A DNA stretch of 29,670 nucleotides from Candidatus Aerophobota bacterium (GCA_003648815.1 QMPZ01000005.1:1-29670); one strand, 5' to 3'; counted from the stretch's first letter, positions 1 to 8,040 are shown. The notes: a model not told the origin generated them from the sequence alone. Numbers and translations: made by a program.

Positions 1-138
1 CTTCTTAGAAGAGGAATAATTGTGAGAGGAATGGCAGGATACGACCTTTCGGAATACATAAGGGTGACCATTGGGACAAGAAAGCAAAATGAGGAATTCC
101 TTGGAAGCCTACAGAAAATTCTCTCCTCAGCAGGATAG
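1..138 (+). CDS. hisC: Histidinol-phosphate aminotransferase, C-terminal end (partial)
   Basis: The reading frame is open from base 1 to a TAG at 136-138 and gives the last 45 residues of a protein that begins upstream. The residues RRGIIVRGMAGYDL and YIRVTIGT match the conserved C-terminus of HisC-type, PLP-dependent class I/II aminotransferases, where the arginine of the YIRVTIG segment helps bind the substrate phosphate or carboxylate. HisC converts imidazole acetol phosphate to histidinol phosphate; the close homologues used for aromatic amino acids share this tail. The following cmk fits the hisC-(tyrA-aroA)-cmk-ispH-rpsA gene order known from several phyla. The cmk start lies inside this 3' end, so the two are probably translationally coupled. 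Only the tail is visible, so exact substrate specificity is uncertain. Confidence 0.75.
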   Translation, partial: LLRRGIIVRGMAGYDLSEYIRVTIGTRKQNEEFLGSLQKILSSAG

Positions 139-811
139 AGGACCAATCATTACCATCGATGGGCCGGCTGCTGCAGGGAAAAGCACCGCCGCTCGGCTTC
201 TCGCACAGAGGTTGGGTTACCTATATCTGGATACAGGAGCTATGTACAGGGCCTTGACATGGAAGGCTTTAAGAGATAAGGTAGATATGAAAGACAAGAG
301 GGCCCTCTCTCAGCTGGCCGAAGAGACTCAAATCACCTTAAGTTGCCAGGCCGATGGGAAGCTTAAGGTTTATGTAGATGGTGAGGATGTAACCACATCC
401 ATTCGCTCCGCAGAGGTGGACAGGTTTGTCTCTTTCGTCTCAAGCATAAAAGAGATACGAGAAAGGATGGTTCTTCAGCAAAGAAAGATGGGAATGAGAG
501 GGAAGGTGGTGGCTGAGGGAAGGGATATGGGAACGGTGGTTTTTCCCGAGGCTGAGGTTAAGATATTCTTAGAAGCCTCATTGAAGGAGAGGGCAAGGAG
601 GAGATGGGAGGAGAGGAGGGAAAAGGGTGTGTTTCTGGAAAGGGAAGAGGTGGAGACAGAGCTTGCTAATCGAGACAGGATGGATAGCCAAAGAAAGATA
701 TCTCCCCTGAAGAAAGCGGAGGGAGCAATAGTTATAGACAACACTCACTTGAGTATTTCTCAGACAGTGGAAAGAATACTACAGGTTGTAAGAGAAAAAC
801 TTAATAGATGA
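101..811 (+). CDS. cmk: Cytidylate kinase (CMP/dCMP kinase)
   Basis: This enzyme phosphorylates CMP and dCMP with ATP in the cytoplasm. The P-loop GPAAAGKST sits near the N-terminus, followed by the LDTGAMYRALTWKA segment that is diagnostic of bacterial Cmk. Further on, the VVAEGRDMGTVVFPEA block and the R-rich lid (KERARRRWEER) and NRDRMDS segment are all in family order. Length from TTG 101 is 236 residues, slightly longer than usual. The frame stays open back to TTG 71, with an ATG at 89. I prefer TTG 101 because GAGGA at 91-95 is spaced 5 bases before it, while 71 and 89 have no clear ribosome site. The N-terminus overlaps hisC by 38 bases. The stop codon overlaps the plsC start (ATGA), so it belongs to the same operon. 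Identity is secure; the start is less so. Confidence 0.93.
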   Translation: MEAYRKFSPQQDRGPIITIDGPAAAGKSTAARLLAQRLGYLYLDTGAMYRALTWKALRDKVDMKDKRALSQLAEETQITLSCQADGKLKVYVDGEDVTTSIRSAEVDRFVSFVSSIKEIRERMVLQQRKMGMRGKVVAEGRDMGTVVFPEAEVKIFLEASLKERARRRWEERREKGVFLEREEVETELANRDRMDSQRKISPLKKAEGAIVIDNTHLSISQTVERILQVVREKLNR

Positions 812-1434
812 AGGAGACGCCTTTTTGGTATCATCTCTTGTGGGGATTGGCTCTTATAATTTTCAAACTTCTTTTCAGGATAAGGATTTACGGGAGGGAA
901 AATGTTCCCTCACGAGGAGGGGTGATTCTGGCTGCCAATCATCTAAGCTACCTTGATCCTATCGTCTTAGGTCTTCTTACTCCTCGAAAGATGAATTATA
1001 TGGCCAAAGAAGAGCTCTTCAAGAAATTTCTCTTTCGCCTGTTGATAGAAAGACTGGGAGCTTTTCCTCTCAAAAGAGATAGAATAGATCGCTCTGCTTA
1101 CGAGAAGGCCATATCCCTCTTGCAAGAAGGGCGAGTTTTAGCCCTTTTCCCCGAGGGGACAAGGGGCCGAAGGGGAAAGTTAGGATACTTTAAGAAGGGA
1201 GTATCCAGGATAGCTCTCAAGACAGGAGTTCCCATTGTACCTGTTATAATCAGGGGTACTGATGAAGCTCTGCCAAAAGGAAGAAAGATGATCAAATTGG
1301 CCAGGATAGAGGTGAGGGTAGGCAAGCCTTTGAGCACAGAAGGACTTAGCAGGGGTAAGGATTCTAAGAAAAAGATAGATGATCTTTGTGAGGAACTGAG
1401 AAAAAGAATGGCCGAGTTAGGGGCTCTGAGGTGA
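808..1434 (+). CDS. plsC: 1-acyl-sn-glycerol-3-phosphate acyltransferase
   Basis: This enzyme transfers an acyl chain to the sn-2 position of lysophosphatidic acid, giving phosphatidic acid at the membrane. The catalytic H-X4-D motif is seen as N44-HLSYLD50 and the substrate-binding FPEGTRGR motif at about 114-121. The downstream KKGVSRIALKTGVPIVPV segment is also typical. A hydrophobic stretch at about residues 8-24 probably anchors the protein. At 208 residues it is normal length. The ATG overlaps the cmk stop (ATGA), and its own TGA overlaps the GTG of ispH, so translation is coupled on both sides. PlsY, four genes on in the same operon, makes the lysophosphatidate substrate. Confidence 0.92.
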   Translation: MKETPFWYHLLWGLALIIFKLLFRIRIYGRENVPSRGGVILAANHLSYLDPIVLGLLTPRKMNYMAKEELFKKFLFRLLIERLGAFPLKRDRIDRSAYEKAISLLQEGRVLALFPEGTRGRRGKLGYFKKGVSRIALKTGVPIVPVIIRGTDEALPKGRKMIKLARIEVRVGKPLSTEGLSRGKDSKKKIDDLCEELRKRMAELGALR

Positions 1435-2306
1435 AGGTTTTTGTTCCCGAGGAGATTGGTTTTTGTTTCGGGGTAAGAAGAGCTTTGCAGTTGGTGGAGG
1501 ATGAGCTGAGGAAAGGAGGGAGGATTTACAGCTTAGGAGATTTGATCCATAATCCTCAGGTAGTTGAGGAGCTGCGGAGGAAAGGAATCAAAACTGTTGG
1601 TGAACTTTCCCAAATCAGGGAAGGAACGGTAATTATAAGATCTCATGGAGTAAATCCCTCTTTAATAGAAGAGGCCAGAGAAAGAGGTTTAAAGGTGGTG
1701 GACACTACCTGTCCCTATGTCTTGAAAGCTCAGAGAACAGCAAACCTTCTGGTCCAAAACTCCTATGCGGTGGTTGTAGTTGGCCTACGTGAGCATCCTG
1801 AGGTTCAGGGAATTATAGGTAATGCACAAAGTGGCAAGATCTACGTGATCAAGAATTCCCAGGAGGTAGAAAAGCTGCCCTTTATGAAGAAGGTGGGAGT
1901 GGTAGTTCAGACTACAGAGACCCTTGACAACTTCGAAGATATTGTAAAGAATTTAATAAAGAAGACGGAGGAATGCAGGGTTTTTAACACAATATGCAAG
2001 GTAATCATGAGAAGACGGGCCTTAGTTAGGGAGCTGGCCAGAAAAGTAGAGGCAATGGTAGTGGTGGGCGGACGCAATAGCGCAAATACCCGTCAGCTGG
2101 TTGAGATGTGCCGCAGCATAGGAGTTGATACCTATTTCATAGAAAGAAAGGAAGACCTGAAATTAAAAGAACTAAAAGGAATAGAGAGGATTGGCATTAT
2201 AGGAGGAACTTCTACTCCCGAACAAACAATAAAAGAGATAAGGGATGAACTCTTATCCCTTGACCAAAGCCATAATAGTTTTAAAATAAATATCCATCAC
2301 AGTTAG
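1431..2306 (+). CDS. ispH: 4-hydroxy-3-methylbut-2-enyl diphosphate reductase (IspH/LytB)
   Basis: IspH catalyses the last step of the MEP isoprenoid pathway, reducing HMBPP to IPP and DMAPP with a [4Fe-4S] cluster. The three cluster cysteines are visible: C12 (GFCFGVRRA), C94 (DTTCPYV) and C189 (FNTIC). Substrate-site histidines lie in LIHNP (about 40), RSHG (about 72) and EHPEVQG (about 122). The GGRNSANT and GGTSTPEQ blocks near the C-terminus match the family. After C189 the usual NATxxRQ stretch reads KVIMRRR, a mild departure from consensus. Length of 291 residues is normal. Start is GTG, overlapping the plsC stop. It is followed 16 bases later by rpsA, an adjacency that exists as a gene fusion in many Clostridia. 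Confidence 0.95.
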   Translation: MKVFVPEEIGFCFGVRRALQLVEDELRKGGRIYSLGDLIHNPQVVEELRRKGIKTVGELSQIREGTVIIRSHGVNPSLIEEARERGLKVVDTTCPYVLKAQRTANLLVQNSYAVVVVGLREHPEVQGIIGNAQSGKIYVIKNSQEVEKLPFMKKVGVVVQTTETLDNFEDIVKNLIKKTEECRVFNTICKVIMRRRALVRELARKVEAMVVVGGRNSANTRQLVEMCRSIGVDTYFIERKEDLKLKELKGIERIGIIGGTSTPEQTIKEIRDELLSLDQSHNSFKINIHHS

Positions 2307-2322
2307 AGAAGGGGAGTTTAAA

Positions 2323-3843
2323 GTGGACAAAGCAAAAGAGGAAAAGTTTCCCGAAGAGATAACCGATGACATAAGGAAAAATGAGGAAGGAGAGGAAGAT
2401 TTTGCCAGACTTGTTCAAGGATATGGGGATTCTCGACCAATAAAAGTGGGACAGATAATAACAGCCAAGGTTGTGCAGACGACAAAGGAAGGGGTCTTAT
2501 TGGACATAGGCAGGAAATCCGAGGGCTTTATGCCCTGGGAACATTTTTCCTCTTCAGAGAAGAGAGTCCCCTCGGTGGGTGAGGTGATGCAGGTCTATGT
2601 TATGGAAAGAGACGGAAAGGGGCGGATCATACTCTCCAAGAAAGAGGCAGATTTTCGCTTAGACTGGGAGAAGTTCAGCCGTGCTTTCAGGGAAGGAAAG
2701 CCAATCGTGGTGAAGGTGGAAAAGATAGTGAAGGGAGGGCTTCTGTCCAGATTAGGATCGCTAAGGGCCTTCATCCCTGCCTCTCATGTAAGTTTAAAGG
2801 GTAAAGATGATCTTAAAAAATTCATTGGAAAGGAAATAGCGGTTAGAGTTATCGAGCTGGAGAAAAAGTCAAGGAATATAGTGGTCTCCAGAAAGTTTTT
2901 CCTCTTAGAGGAGAGAGAGAAGAAAAAGGAAAAGCTTCTGTCGAGTTTGGAAGAGGGTAAGGTGGTCACGGGAAAGGTGAGTTCGATAACCAAATTTGGT
3001 GTATTTGTGGACTTGGGAGGAATCGATGGACTGATTCATCCAGAAAACCTTTCCTGGAGCTGGGTAAAGGATCCCCATCAAATAGTCTCCGTAGGAGACA
3101 GGATAAATGTAAAGGTGTTAAAGTTAAATAGAGAAAGAGGTAGAATCTCTTTGGGTTTAAAACAGCTTAAGCCCAATCCCTGGACGCAGGTTGAGAAAAA
3201 ATACCGTGTTGGTTCACAGGTGGAAGGAACGGTAACTCATCTGACAGATTTTGGTGCATTTGTGGAACTTGAGGAGGGATTGGAAGGTTTGGTCCATGTC
3301 TCCGACCTCTCCTGGGAGAGACGCATAGAGCATCCCAGTGAGGTCCTCAAGGAAGGACAAAAGGTGACGGTAAAGGTGCTGGACATCGATGCCAAGGGTA
3401 AAAGGATAGCCTTAGGCATAAAGCAAACTAAGCCTGATCCCTGGGAAGAGGTGATAAAAAAGCATAAGGTAGGGGATGTGATCGCAGGTAAAGTTGAAGA
3501 GATAACTGATTTTGGAATTTTTATAAACATAATTCCCGGAATAGATGGGTTCATTCATGTCTCTGAACTTGACAGGGAATATGTCTCCCATCCCAACAAG
3601 GTCACCTCGGTAGGAGATGAGATAAGGGCACAAATTGTGGAGATCGATAAGGAAAAAAGACGTATCAGGCTAAGTGTGCGTAAGTTAAAGGAGAAGGAGG
3701 AGAGGGAGAGGAAGAAGAAAGAAGAAGAGACAGGGAAGAAAGAGGTAGCTGCTCAAGTTCCTCCTCTTGAGGAAGAAGGGGTGATGATAGGCGATTTTAT
3801 CGAGGAGGAGCTGAAGGAGAAGTTAAGGGAAAGTTTTAAGTGA
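2323..3843 (+). CDS. rpsA: Ribosomal protein S1 (five S1 domains)
   Basis: S1 is an RNA-binding protein that helps the 30S subunit capture mRNA. Five S1 (OB-fold) repeats can be read at roughly residues 41-110, 125-195, 212-285, 297-372 and 384-455. Domains 3 to 5 are the most canonical (for example GTVTHLTDFGAFVELEEGLEG and GLVHVSDLSW). Domain 2 is degenerate, as is usual. The C-terminal 50 residues are a Lys/Glu-rich tail ending in a short acidic helix. At 506 residues it sits between the 4-domain Firmicute form and the 6-domain E. coli form. Start is GTG after an AGGGGAG ribosome site. The stop overlaps the plsY GTG by one base pair step (GTGA). Its place after ispH is widely conserved. 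Confidence 0.93.
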   Translation: MDKAKEEKFPEEITDDIRKNEEGEEDFARLVQGYGDSRPIKVGQIITAKVVQTTKEGVLLDIGRKSEGFMPWEHFSSSEKRVPSVGEVMQVYVMERDGKGRIILSKKEADFRLDWEKFSRAFREGKPIVVKVEKIVKGGLLSRLGSLRAFIPASHVSLKGKDDLKKFIGKEIAVRVIELEKKSRNIVVSRKFFLLEEREKKKEKLLSSLEEGKVVTGKVSSITKFGVFVDLGGIDGLIHPENLSWSWVKDPHQIVSVGDRINVKVLKLNRERGRISLGLKQLKPNPWTQVEKKYRVGSQVEGTVTHLTDFGAFVELEEGLEGLVHVSDLSWERRIEHPSEVLKEGQKVTVKVLDIDAKGKRIALGIKQTKPDPWEEVIKKHKVGDVIAGKVEEITDFGIFINIIPGIDGFIHVSELDREYVSHPNKVTSVGDEIRAQIVEIDKEKRRIRLSVRKLKEKEERERKKKEEETGKKEVAAQVPPLEEEGVMIGDFIEEELKEKLRESFK

Positions 3844-4466
3844 AGTATTGTATCTTTATACTCATATTGCTTATAGGTTATCTGGTAGGTTCAATTCCGT
3901 GGGGTTACCTTATAGGGAAGCTTAAAAAGGGAATAGACATAAGGAAGTTTGGCAGTGGCAATATTGGCACCACCAACGTGTTGCGCGTCTTAGGAGGTGT
4001 GCCAGCTGTTTTGGTACTTGGAGGCGATATGGGTAAGGGAATAGGGGCGGTGTGTATAGGGATGATGCTGGCATCATCTACAGGAATGAGTCCAAAGATA
4101 ATTGGTGGATTAGCTGGACTTTCATCTATACTCGGACATAATTGGCCTGTTTTCCTAAGGTTTAAGGGAGGCAAGGGGGTGGCTACCTCTGCGGGGGTGT
4201 TTTTAACCCTTACTCCCCTTCCCTTTATCCTTTCGCTGGCAGTGATGTTACTCGTGGTATTTTTTACACGTTATGTCTCCTTGGGTTCAATTCTGGCGGC
4301 AGGGAGCTTTCCTCTTTTTATCCTGCTTTGCGCAAGAGGTGAGACGAGGTTTTACTTTATCTTAAGCCTGATAGTGGCAGCCCTTACCTTGTTTACTCAT
4401 AGATCTAATCTGAGGCGATTGCTGAATGGATGTGAGAGAAAGTTAGGAGAAAAGGAGAGAATTTAA
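3840..4466 (+). CDS. plsY: Glycerol-3-phosphate acyltransferase PlsY
   Basis: PlsY transfers the acyl group from acyl-phosphate to glycerol-3-phosphate, the first step of phospholipid synthesis in most bacteria. It is a polytopic inner-membrane protein. The conserved blocks are seen in order: GSIPWGYLIGK with the first helix, the FGSGNIGTTNVLRVLG loop, and GHNWPVFLRFKGGKGVATS. Five hydrophobic segments are apparent, as expected. Length is 208 residues. Start is GTG overlapping the rpsA stop, with GGGAAAG just upstream inside rpsA. PlsC, which acts next, is in the same operon; the partner PlsX is not in this window. Confidence 0.94.
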   Translation: MKYCIFILILLIGYLVGSIPWGYLIGKLKKGIDIRKFGSGNIGTTNVLRVLGGVPAVLVLGGDMGKGIGAVCIGMMLASSTGMSPKIIGGLAGLSSILGHNWPVFLRFKGGKGVATSAGVFLTLTPLPFILSLAVMLLVVFFTRYVSLGSILAAGSFPLFILLCARGETRFYFILSLIVAALTLFTHRSNLRRLLNGCERKLGEKERI

Positions 4467-4517
4467 AGAAGCGGGAAAGATATCCTCGCTTCATACTAAC
4501 CCATAAAGGAGGTAAAG

Positions 4518-4790
4518 ATGAACAAGGCCCAACTAATAGGGGAGGTAGCTAATCAGACAGGGCTGACGAGGAAGGCAGTAAGGCAGACGCTGGATGCGAT
4601 GACCTCTGCCATTGCCAGAGCCTTAGCCCAAGGAGAAAAAGTGACGCTGGTCGGCTTTGGAAGCTTTAAGGTGATGAGGAGAAGGCCACGTCGAGGAAGA
4701 AATCCTCGAACCGGTGAGGAAATTCAAATTCCGGCTAAGGATGTACCTAAGTTTGAAGCTGGTAAAAGGCTAAAGGAAGCAGTAAGTTAA
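4518..4790 (+). CDS. hup: HU/IHF-family DNA-binding protein
   Basis: This is a histone-like nucleoid protein that bends DNA as a dimer. The N-terminus MNKAQLIGEVA, the GFGSF turn (about residues 49-53) and the beta-arm RNPRTGEEIQIPA with the intercalating proline (about 62-75) are classic for the HU/IHF superfamily. The length of 90 residues is exactly typical. A perfect AAGGAGGT ribosome site lies 4 bases before the ATG, suggesting high expression. It may be the last gene of the hisC-to-plsY operon or have its own promoter in the 51-base gap. A short MerR-like gene and tRNA-Pro follow. That order is the one I recall for ihfA in Geobacter relatives, so an IHF-alpha-like role is possible; sequence alone does not separate HU from IHF. 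Confidence 0.95.
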   Translation: MNKAQLIGEVANQTGLTRKAVRQTLDAMTSAIARALAQGEKVTLVGFGSFKVMRRRPRRGRNPRTGEEIQIPAKDVPKFEAGKRLKEAVS

Positions 4791-4854
4791 GATAGAATTT
4801 TGAAAAGGTGATGGGATGAGCTCTCTACCTTAAAGAAATGGATGGGAGAGAGGT

Positions 4855-5169
4855 GTGGAGAGGAAAAAGGAAAAACTGTATTTTTCCATAGGGGAGGTAA
4901 GCAAGATCACTGGGCTGCCTCCTTACGTGTTGCGCTTCTGGGAGGGAGAATTTAAGGAACTTCGTCCTCAAAAAAGTCGAGGGGGGCACAGGCGTTATCA
5001 AAAGAAGGATGTGGAGCTGATTCTACGGATAAAAAGGCTTTTATATGAGGAGGGATTCACCATCGAGGGAGCTAAAAAGGAACTGAGGAGGCAAAACAAA
5101 GAAGAAAAATTTCTTAGCCCTACTAAGTTAAAGGAGGAATTAGAAGAGGTGTTGAAGATATTAAATTGA
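4855..5169 (+). CDS. MerR-family transcriptional regulator (short)
   Basis: The N-terminal winged helix-turn-helix of the MerR family is clear at residues 8-78. It includes YFSIGEVSKITGLPPYVLRFWE, shown here as FSIGEVSKITGL followed by YVLRFWE, and then RGGHRRYQKKDVELI. A short charged helix ends the protein at 104 residues. There is no effector-binding domain and no metal-binding cysteines, so it is probably a compact DNA-binding dimer. The inducer is unknown. Start is GTG at 4855, 7 bases after a GGGAGAG site. The gene lies between an HU/IHF gene and tRNA-Pro. Similar short MerR proteins sit next to ihfA in Deltaproteobacteria, where they are often annotated without known targets. Confidence 0.88.
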   Translation: MERKKEKLYFSIGEVSKITGLPPYVLRFWEGEFKELRPQKSRGGHRRYQKKDVELILRIKRLLYEEGFTIEGAKKELRRQNKEEKFLSPTKLKEELEEVLKILN

Positions 5170-5176
5170 GAAGGAG

Positions 5177-5255
5177 CGGGGCGTGGCGCAGCCTGGTTTA
5201 GCGCACTTGCATGGGGCGCAAGAGGTCACCGGTTCGAATCCGGTCGCCCCGACCA
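5177..5255 (+). tRNA. tRNA-Pro (anticodon GGG)
   Basis: A full cloverleaf can be drawn. The acceptor stem CGGGGCG pairs with CGCCCCG, the D arm is GCGC/GCGC, and the anticodon stem CTTGC/GCAAG encloses the loop ATGGGGC with anticodon GGG. The T arm ACCGG/CCGGT carries the TTCGAAT loop. Discriminator A and an encoded CCA end the gene. It reads proline CCC (and CCU by wobble). It follows the MerR gene by 7 bases and may be cotranscribed with it. No integrase or direct repeat is nearby, so I see no sign that it serves as an attachment site. Confidence 0.97.
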
Positions 5256-5475
5256 ATTAGAGTCTTCGAGATTGATTTAATATAGATTATCTTCCCTCCA
5301 AAACAGATGGAGGCTTCCAACTTCTCACCGAAACCTTTACCTCTCTCCTTAAGTTAAGAGACGACACTTGAGAGGAAAACATCCTCCCTATAGGCTGGTC
5401 GATAATTTATGAATCCTATCAACAAGATCGAACCTCGCAAGGACAGGTTAGACCGGTATTCCAGGAGGAACGAAG
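5256..5475. other. Gene-free gap after tRNA-Pro, with small hairpins
   Basis: This 220-base gap holds no convincing ORF. CCTCCA and TGGAGG at 5295-5313 form a 6-bp hairpin with a 7-base loop, but no T-run follows it, so terminator function is doubtful. A second small hairpin (GAGGA/TCCTC) lies at about 5371-5386, directly after the sequence ACGACACTTGAG. That 12-mer occurs again at 29338. No well-spaced sigma70 promoter stands out. The Maf-fusion gene begins right after the gap behind an AGGAGGA ribosome site. Confidence 0.4.
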
Positions 5476-7398
5476 ATGGAGGTGATTTTAGCTTCAAGGT
5501 CCCCAAGGAGAAGAGAACTTTTAAGGAAAGTCGTTAAGGATTTTAAGGTTATTCCCAGCGATATAGAGGAAAGAAGTGTTAAGGAGAAGGATCCCATCGC
5601 TTTAGCGGTAAAGATAGCTACCTTAAAGGCAAAAGATGTCGGGGAAAGATTTCCTGAGAGCCTGGTAATTGGTGCTGATACGGTGGTGGTCCTGGGAGAA
5701 AGGATCTTAGGTAAGCCAAAGGATGAGAAGGAGGCCGGGGATATGCTTCGCTGCCTTTCGGGAACGGAACATAAGGTAATCACCGGCCTTGCCCTTTACC
5801 GAAAAAGAGAAGAGAAGCTTTTAAATGGATATGAGGTCACCTATGTGAGGTTTAAGGATTTAACTTCAACACAAATAGAGGAATACCTGAGCACTGAAGA
5901 CTACCGGGATAAAGCCGGCTCTTATGCAGTCCAAAAAGTAGGGGATAAGTTCGTAGAAAAGATACGGGGGGATTATGAGAACGTGGTAGGACTTCCCTTG
6001 AGGAAACTGGTAGAGCTTCTTGAGGAATTTAAGGAAAACGTCCTTTCCTTGGAGATAGTTGACATTGCCCTTCCTCACAACTGGGGAGTGGGCAGGAAGG
6101 AAAGATTTACCATCTTCGTGCCCGACTCTCTCATAGGCGATAGAGTAAAGGTCAAAATCTGTAAGAGAAAGAAGTCCTTCGCTTATGGAAAAATCCTGAA
6201 GATTGAGAAAAAATCCACCTACAGGATCTTTCCCAGATGCGAAAATTTCGGAAGATGTGGTGGATGTGCCTTTCAAAATTTGGATTATGAGGAGCAGCTG
6301 AAGATAAAGGAAAATTACCTCATCAAGACGCTTGAGAAAATAGGAGGGGTGAATTTAAAGAATACAGAGGTCTTTCCTATAGTTGGTTCTCCAAAAATTT
6401 GGTTTTATCGAAATAAGATGGAGTTTGCCTTTGGAGGGAAGGGTAGGGATCTTGTTCTGGGTTTAAGGGAAAGAGCCTCCCCTCTCAAAAAGTACTCCAG
6501 GAAAGTCATACCTTTAAATAGATGCTTTATCTTCTCCGAATGGGTGAACACCCTTTTTCCTGTGTTTTTGGATTTTTTAAAAATGGGCAATTTTACTTCT
6601 TATAATCCCTTTACCAGAGAGGGGTTCTTAAGACATCTGGTTCTCCGGGAGGCAAAAAAGACGGGTGAGGTTATGGCAATTCTGGTCACCAAGGAGGGGG
6701 AAATTCCCAATTTGTCTTGTCTTGTAGAAAAGCTCCTGGAAAAGTGTCCTCAGCTGAGGAGCTTCTGGTGGGTCATCAATAATCAGATTGCCGATGTGGT
6801 CAGCTATGAGAAGAAGAAGCTCATCTGGGGGCGTCCTTACATCTATGAGGTTCTTGAGGAGCTGAAGTTCAGAATTTACCCGGAAACCTTCTTCCAGCCG
6901 AACAGTTTCGCCGCCGAGACCCTTTATAGAAGGATCAGGGATTTCGCAGAGCTTAGCGGAAAGGAAAGGCTGCTGGGTCTTTACTGTGGAAGTGGCCCTA
7001 TAGAAATGTTTCTTTCCTCGCAAGCCAAAGAAGTGATGGGAGTGGATATTAATCCGGTAAATATTAAAAATGCTGAGGAGAACTGTCAGGTCAACGGGAT
7101 CAAAAACTGCCTTTTTATTCCTGGTAGAGTCGAAGAAGTGCTAAGGAAGATGGGAAAGAAGGAATTTGACCTCCTTATCCTGGACCCTCCAAGAGGCGGT
7201 CTTACTCCAAAAGCCCTAAAGCGCTGTCTGGAATTAAAAATCCCCAAGCTCATTTATACCTCCTGCAATCCTGCCAGCCTGGCCAGGGACTTAAGCAAGT
7301 TCCAGGAGAGCGGATATTTCCTTAAGAAACTTGAGGGAATAGACCTTTTCCCCCATACCGGCCATTTAGAGACCCTTACCCTTTTAGAGAAAATTTGA
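5476..7398 (+). CDS. Fusion: Maf nucleotide pyrophosphatase + RlmD/TrmA-type uracil-C5 methyltransferase
   Basis: This is one uninterrupted 640-residue frame with two enzymes. Residues 1-190 are a Maf/YceF/YhdE protein: LASRSPRRRELL, VIGADTVV, GKPKDEKEA, and the DYRDKAGSYAVQ and GDYENVVGLPL blocks. Maf proteins hydrolyse non-canonical or modified NTPs. Residues 192-640 are a RumA/TrmA-family methyltransferase that adds C5-methyl to uridine in rRNA or tRNA. They comprise a TRAM domain (about 192-245), four [4Fe-4S] cysteines (C255, C261, C264, C350), the SAM motif GLYCGSG, the DPPRGGL motif, nucleophile C597 (YTSCNP) and general base E632 (GHLETL). The iron-sulfur set points to the RlmD/RlmCD side. 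The start has a good AGGAGGA site. An internal TTG at 6049 with a poorly spaced AAGGA could restart the second half. Domain identities are secure; the joint role is inference. Confidence 0.9.
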   Translation: MEVILASRSPRRRELLRKVVKDFKVIPSDIEERSVKEKDPIALAVKIATLKAKDVGERFPESLVIGADTVVVLGERILGKPKDEKEAGDMLRCLSGTEHKVITGLALYRKREEKLLNGYEVTYVRFKDLTSTQIEEYLSTEDYRDKAGSYAVQKVGDKFVEKIRGDYENVVGLPLRKLVELLEEFKENVLSLEIVDIALPHNWGVGRKERFTIFVPDSLIGDRVKVKICKRKKSFAYGKILKIEKKSTYRIFPRCENFGRCGGCAFQNLDYEEQLKIKENYLIKTLEKIGGVNLKNTEVFPIVGSPKIWFYRNKMEFAFGGKGRDLVLGLRERASPLKKYSRKVIPLNRCFIFSEWVNTLFPVFLDFLKMGNFTSYNPFTREGFLRHLVLREAKKTGEVMAILVTKEGEIPNLSCLVEKLLEKCPQLRSFWWVINNQIADVVSYEKKKLIWGRPYIYEVLEELKFRIYPETFFQPNSFAAETLYRRIRDFAELSGKERLLGLYCGSGPIEMFLSSQAKEVMGVDINPVNIKNAEENCQVNGIKNCLFIPGRVEEVLRKMGKKEFDLLILDPPRGGLTPKALKRCLELKIPKLIYTSCNPASLARDLSKFQESGYFLKKLEGIDLFPHTGHLETLTLLEKI

Positions 7399-7407
7399 GG
7401 AAAATTT

Positions 7408-8028
7408 ATGGAAGAGCAGATAGCCTGTTTTAATAGAGAAATCCTATCCGAATACCTTGATCAATCTAAGGTGTTTTATGATGAATCTCTCTGGCATCGT
7501 ATCTTAAATAATCTGCAGTATATTCCACGAAGGTTGGTGGAAGGAGACCGTCGCTACAAACAGTTAGTTGTATATATTCTCATCAAGGCAAAGGATTTAT
7601 ATCTGGCCTACAGGAGGACGGAAAAAGCTGGAGAGAAGCGATTAAGATATAGGTATTCCATAGGCATTGGAGGACATGTAAATCTCCTGGATCAAGCTCA
7701 ATCGACCTCCTCTGGTAGAAAACAGGTGGACCTCATCTCACGAGCAATGTGGCGAGAGCTCGAGGAGGAGATAGAGATCAACTGCAACCTCTTAAATGAG
7801 CCAGAACTTATCTGCTTTATCAACGATGACTCTGAGGATGTGGGAAAGGTTCATTTTGGTGTTGTCTTTCTCTTGAAGATTGAGGAGCCAGCTATCTCCA
7901 AAAAGGGAGAAGAGGGTATAGGAGAGTTGAAGTTCTGGAATCTGTCGGATCTTAAGGCAAAAAAGAGCTGTTTCGAAAGGTGGTCAAGGCTGTTGATAGA
8001 GTATTTGGTGAAAATTAAAGAAAAGTAA
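7408..8028 (+). CDS. Nudix-like (MutT-family) predicted phosphoesterase
   Basis: The middle of this 206-residue protein carries a Nudix-type box: GIGGHVN at about 84-90, then, after a longer insert than usual, SRAMWRELEEEIEI. The REUxEE core that holds the metal is intact, but the following Gly of the consensus is Glu. The overall shape, with an N-terminal helical lead and YRR before GGH, resembles the COG4112 group of predicted MutT-like phosphoesterases. Substrate is unknown; Nudix enzymes cleave nucleoside diphosphates linked to another group. GAGGA overlapping the upstream stop serves as ribosome site, 9 bases after the Maf fusion, so the two are cotranscribed. Pairing with Maf suggests nucleotide-pool sanitation, as inference only. 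Confidence 0.7.
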   Translation: MEEQIACFNREILSEYLDQSKVFYDESLWHRILNNLQYIPRRLVEGDRRYKQLVVYILIKAKDLYLAYRRTEKAGEKRLRYRYSIGIGGHVNLLDQAQSTSSGRKQVDLISRAMWRELEEEIEINCNLLNEPELICFINDDSEDVGKVHFGVVFLLKIEEPAISKKGEEGIGELKFWNLSDLKAKKSCFERWSRLLIEYLVKIKEK

Positions 8029-8040
8029 AAGAAAAAGCAG

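Noticed and set aside
71..100. TTG 71 or ATG 89 as the cmk start
   Set aside because: Neither has a ribosome site and both lengthen a non-conserved leader; TTG 101 has GAGGA at the right distance.
5177..5475. tRNA-Pro as the attachment site of an integrated element
   Set aside because: There is no integrase, no repeat of the tRNA 3' end downstream, and the next genes are ordinary chromosomal ones.
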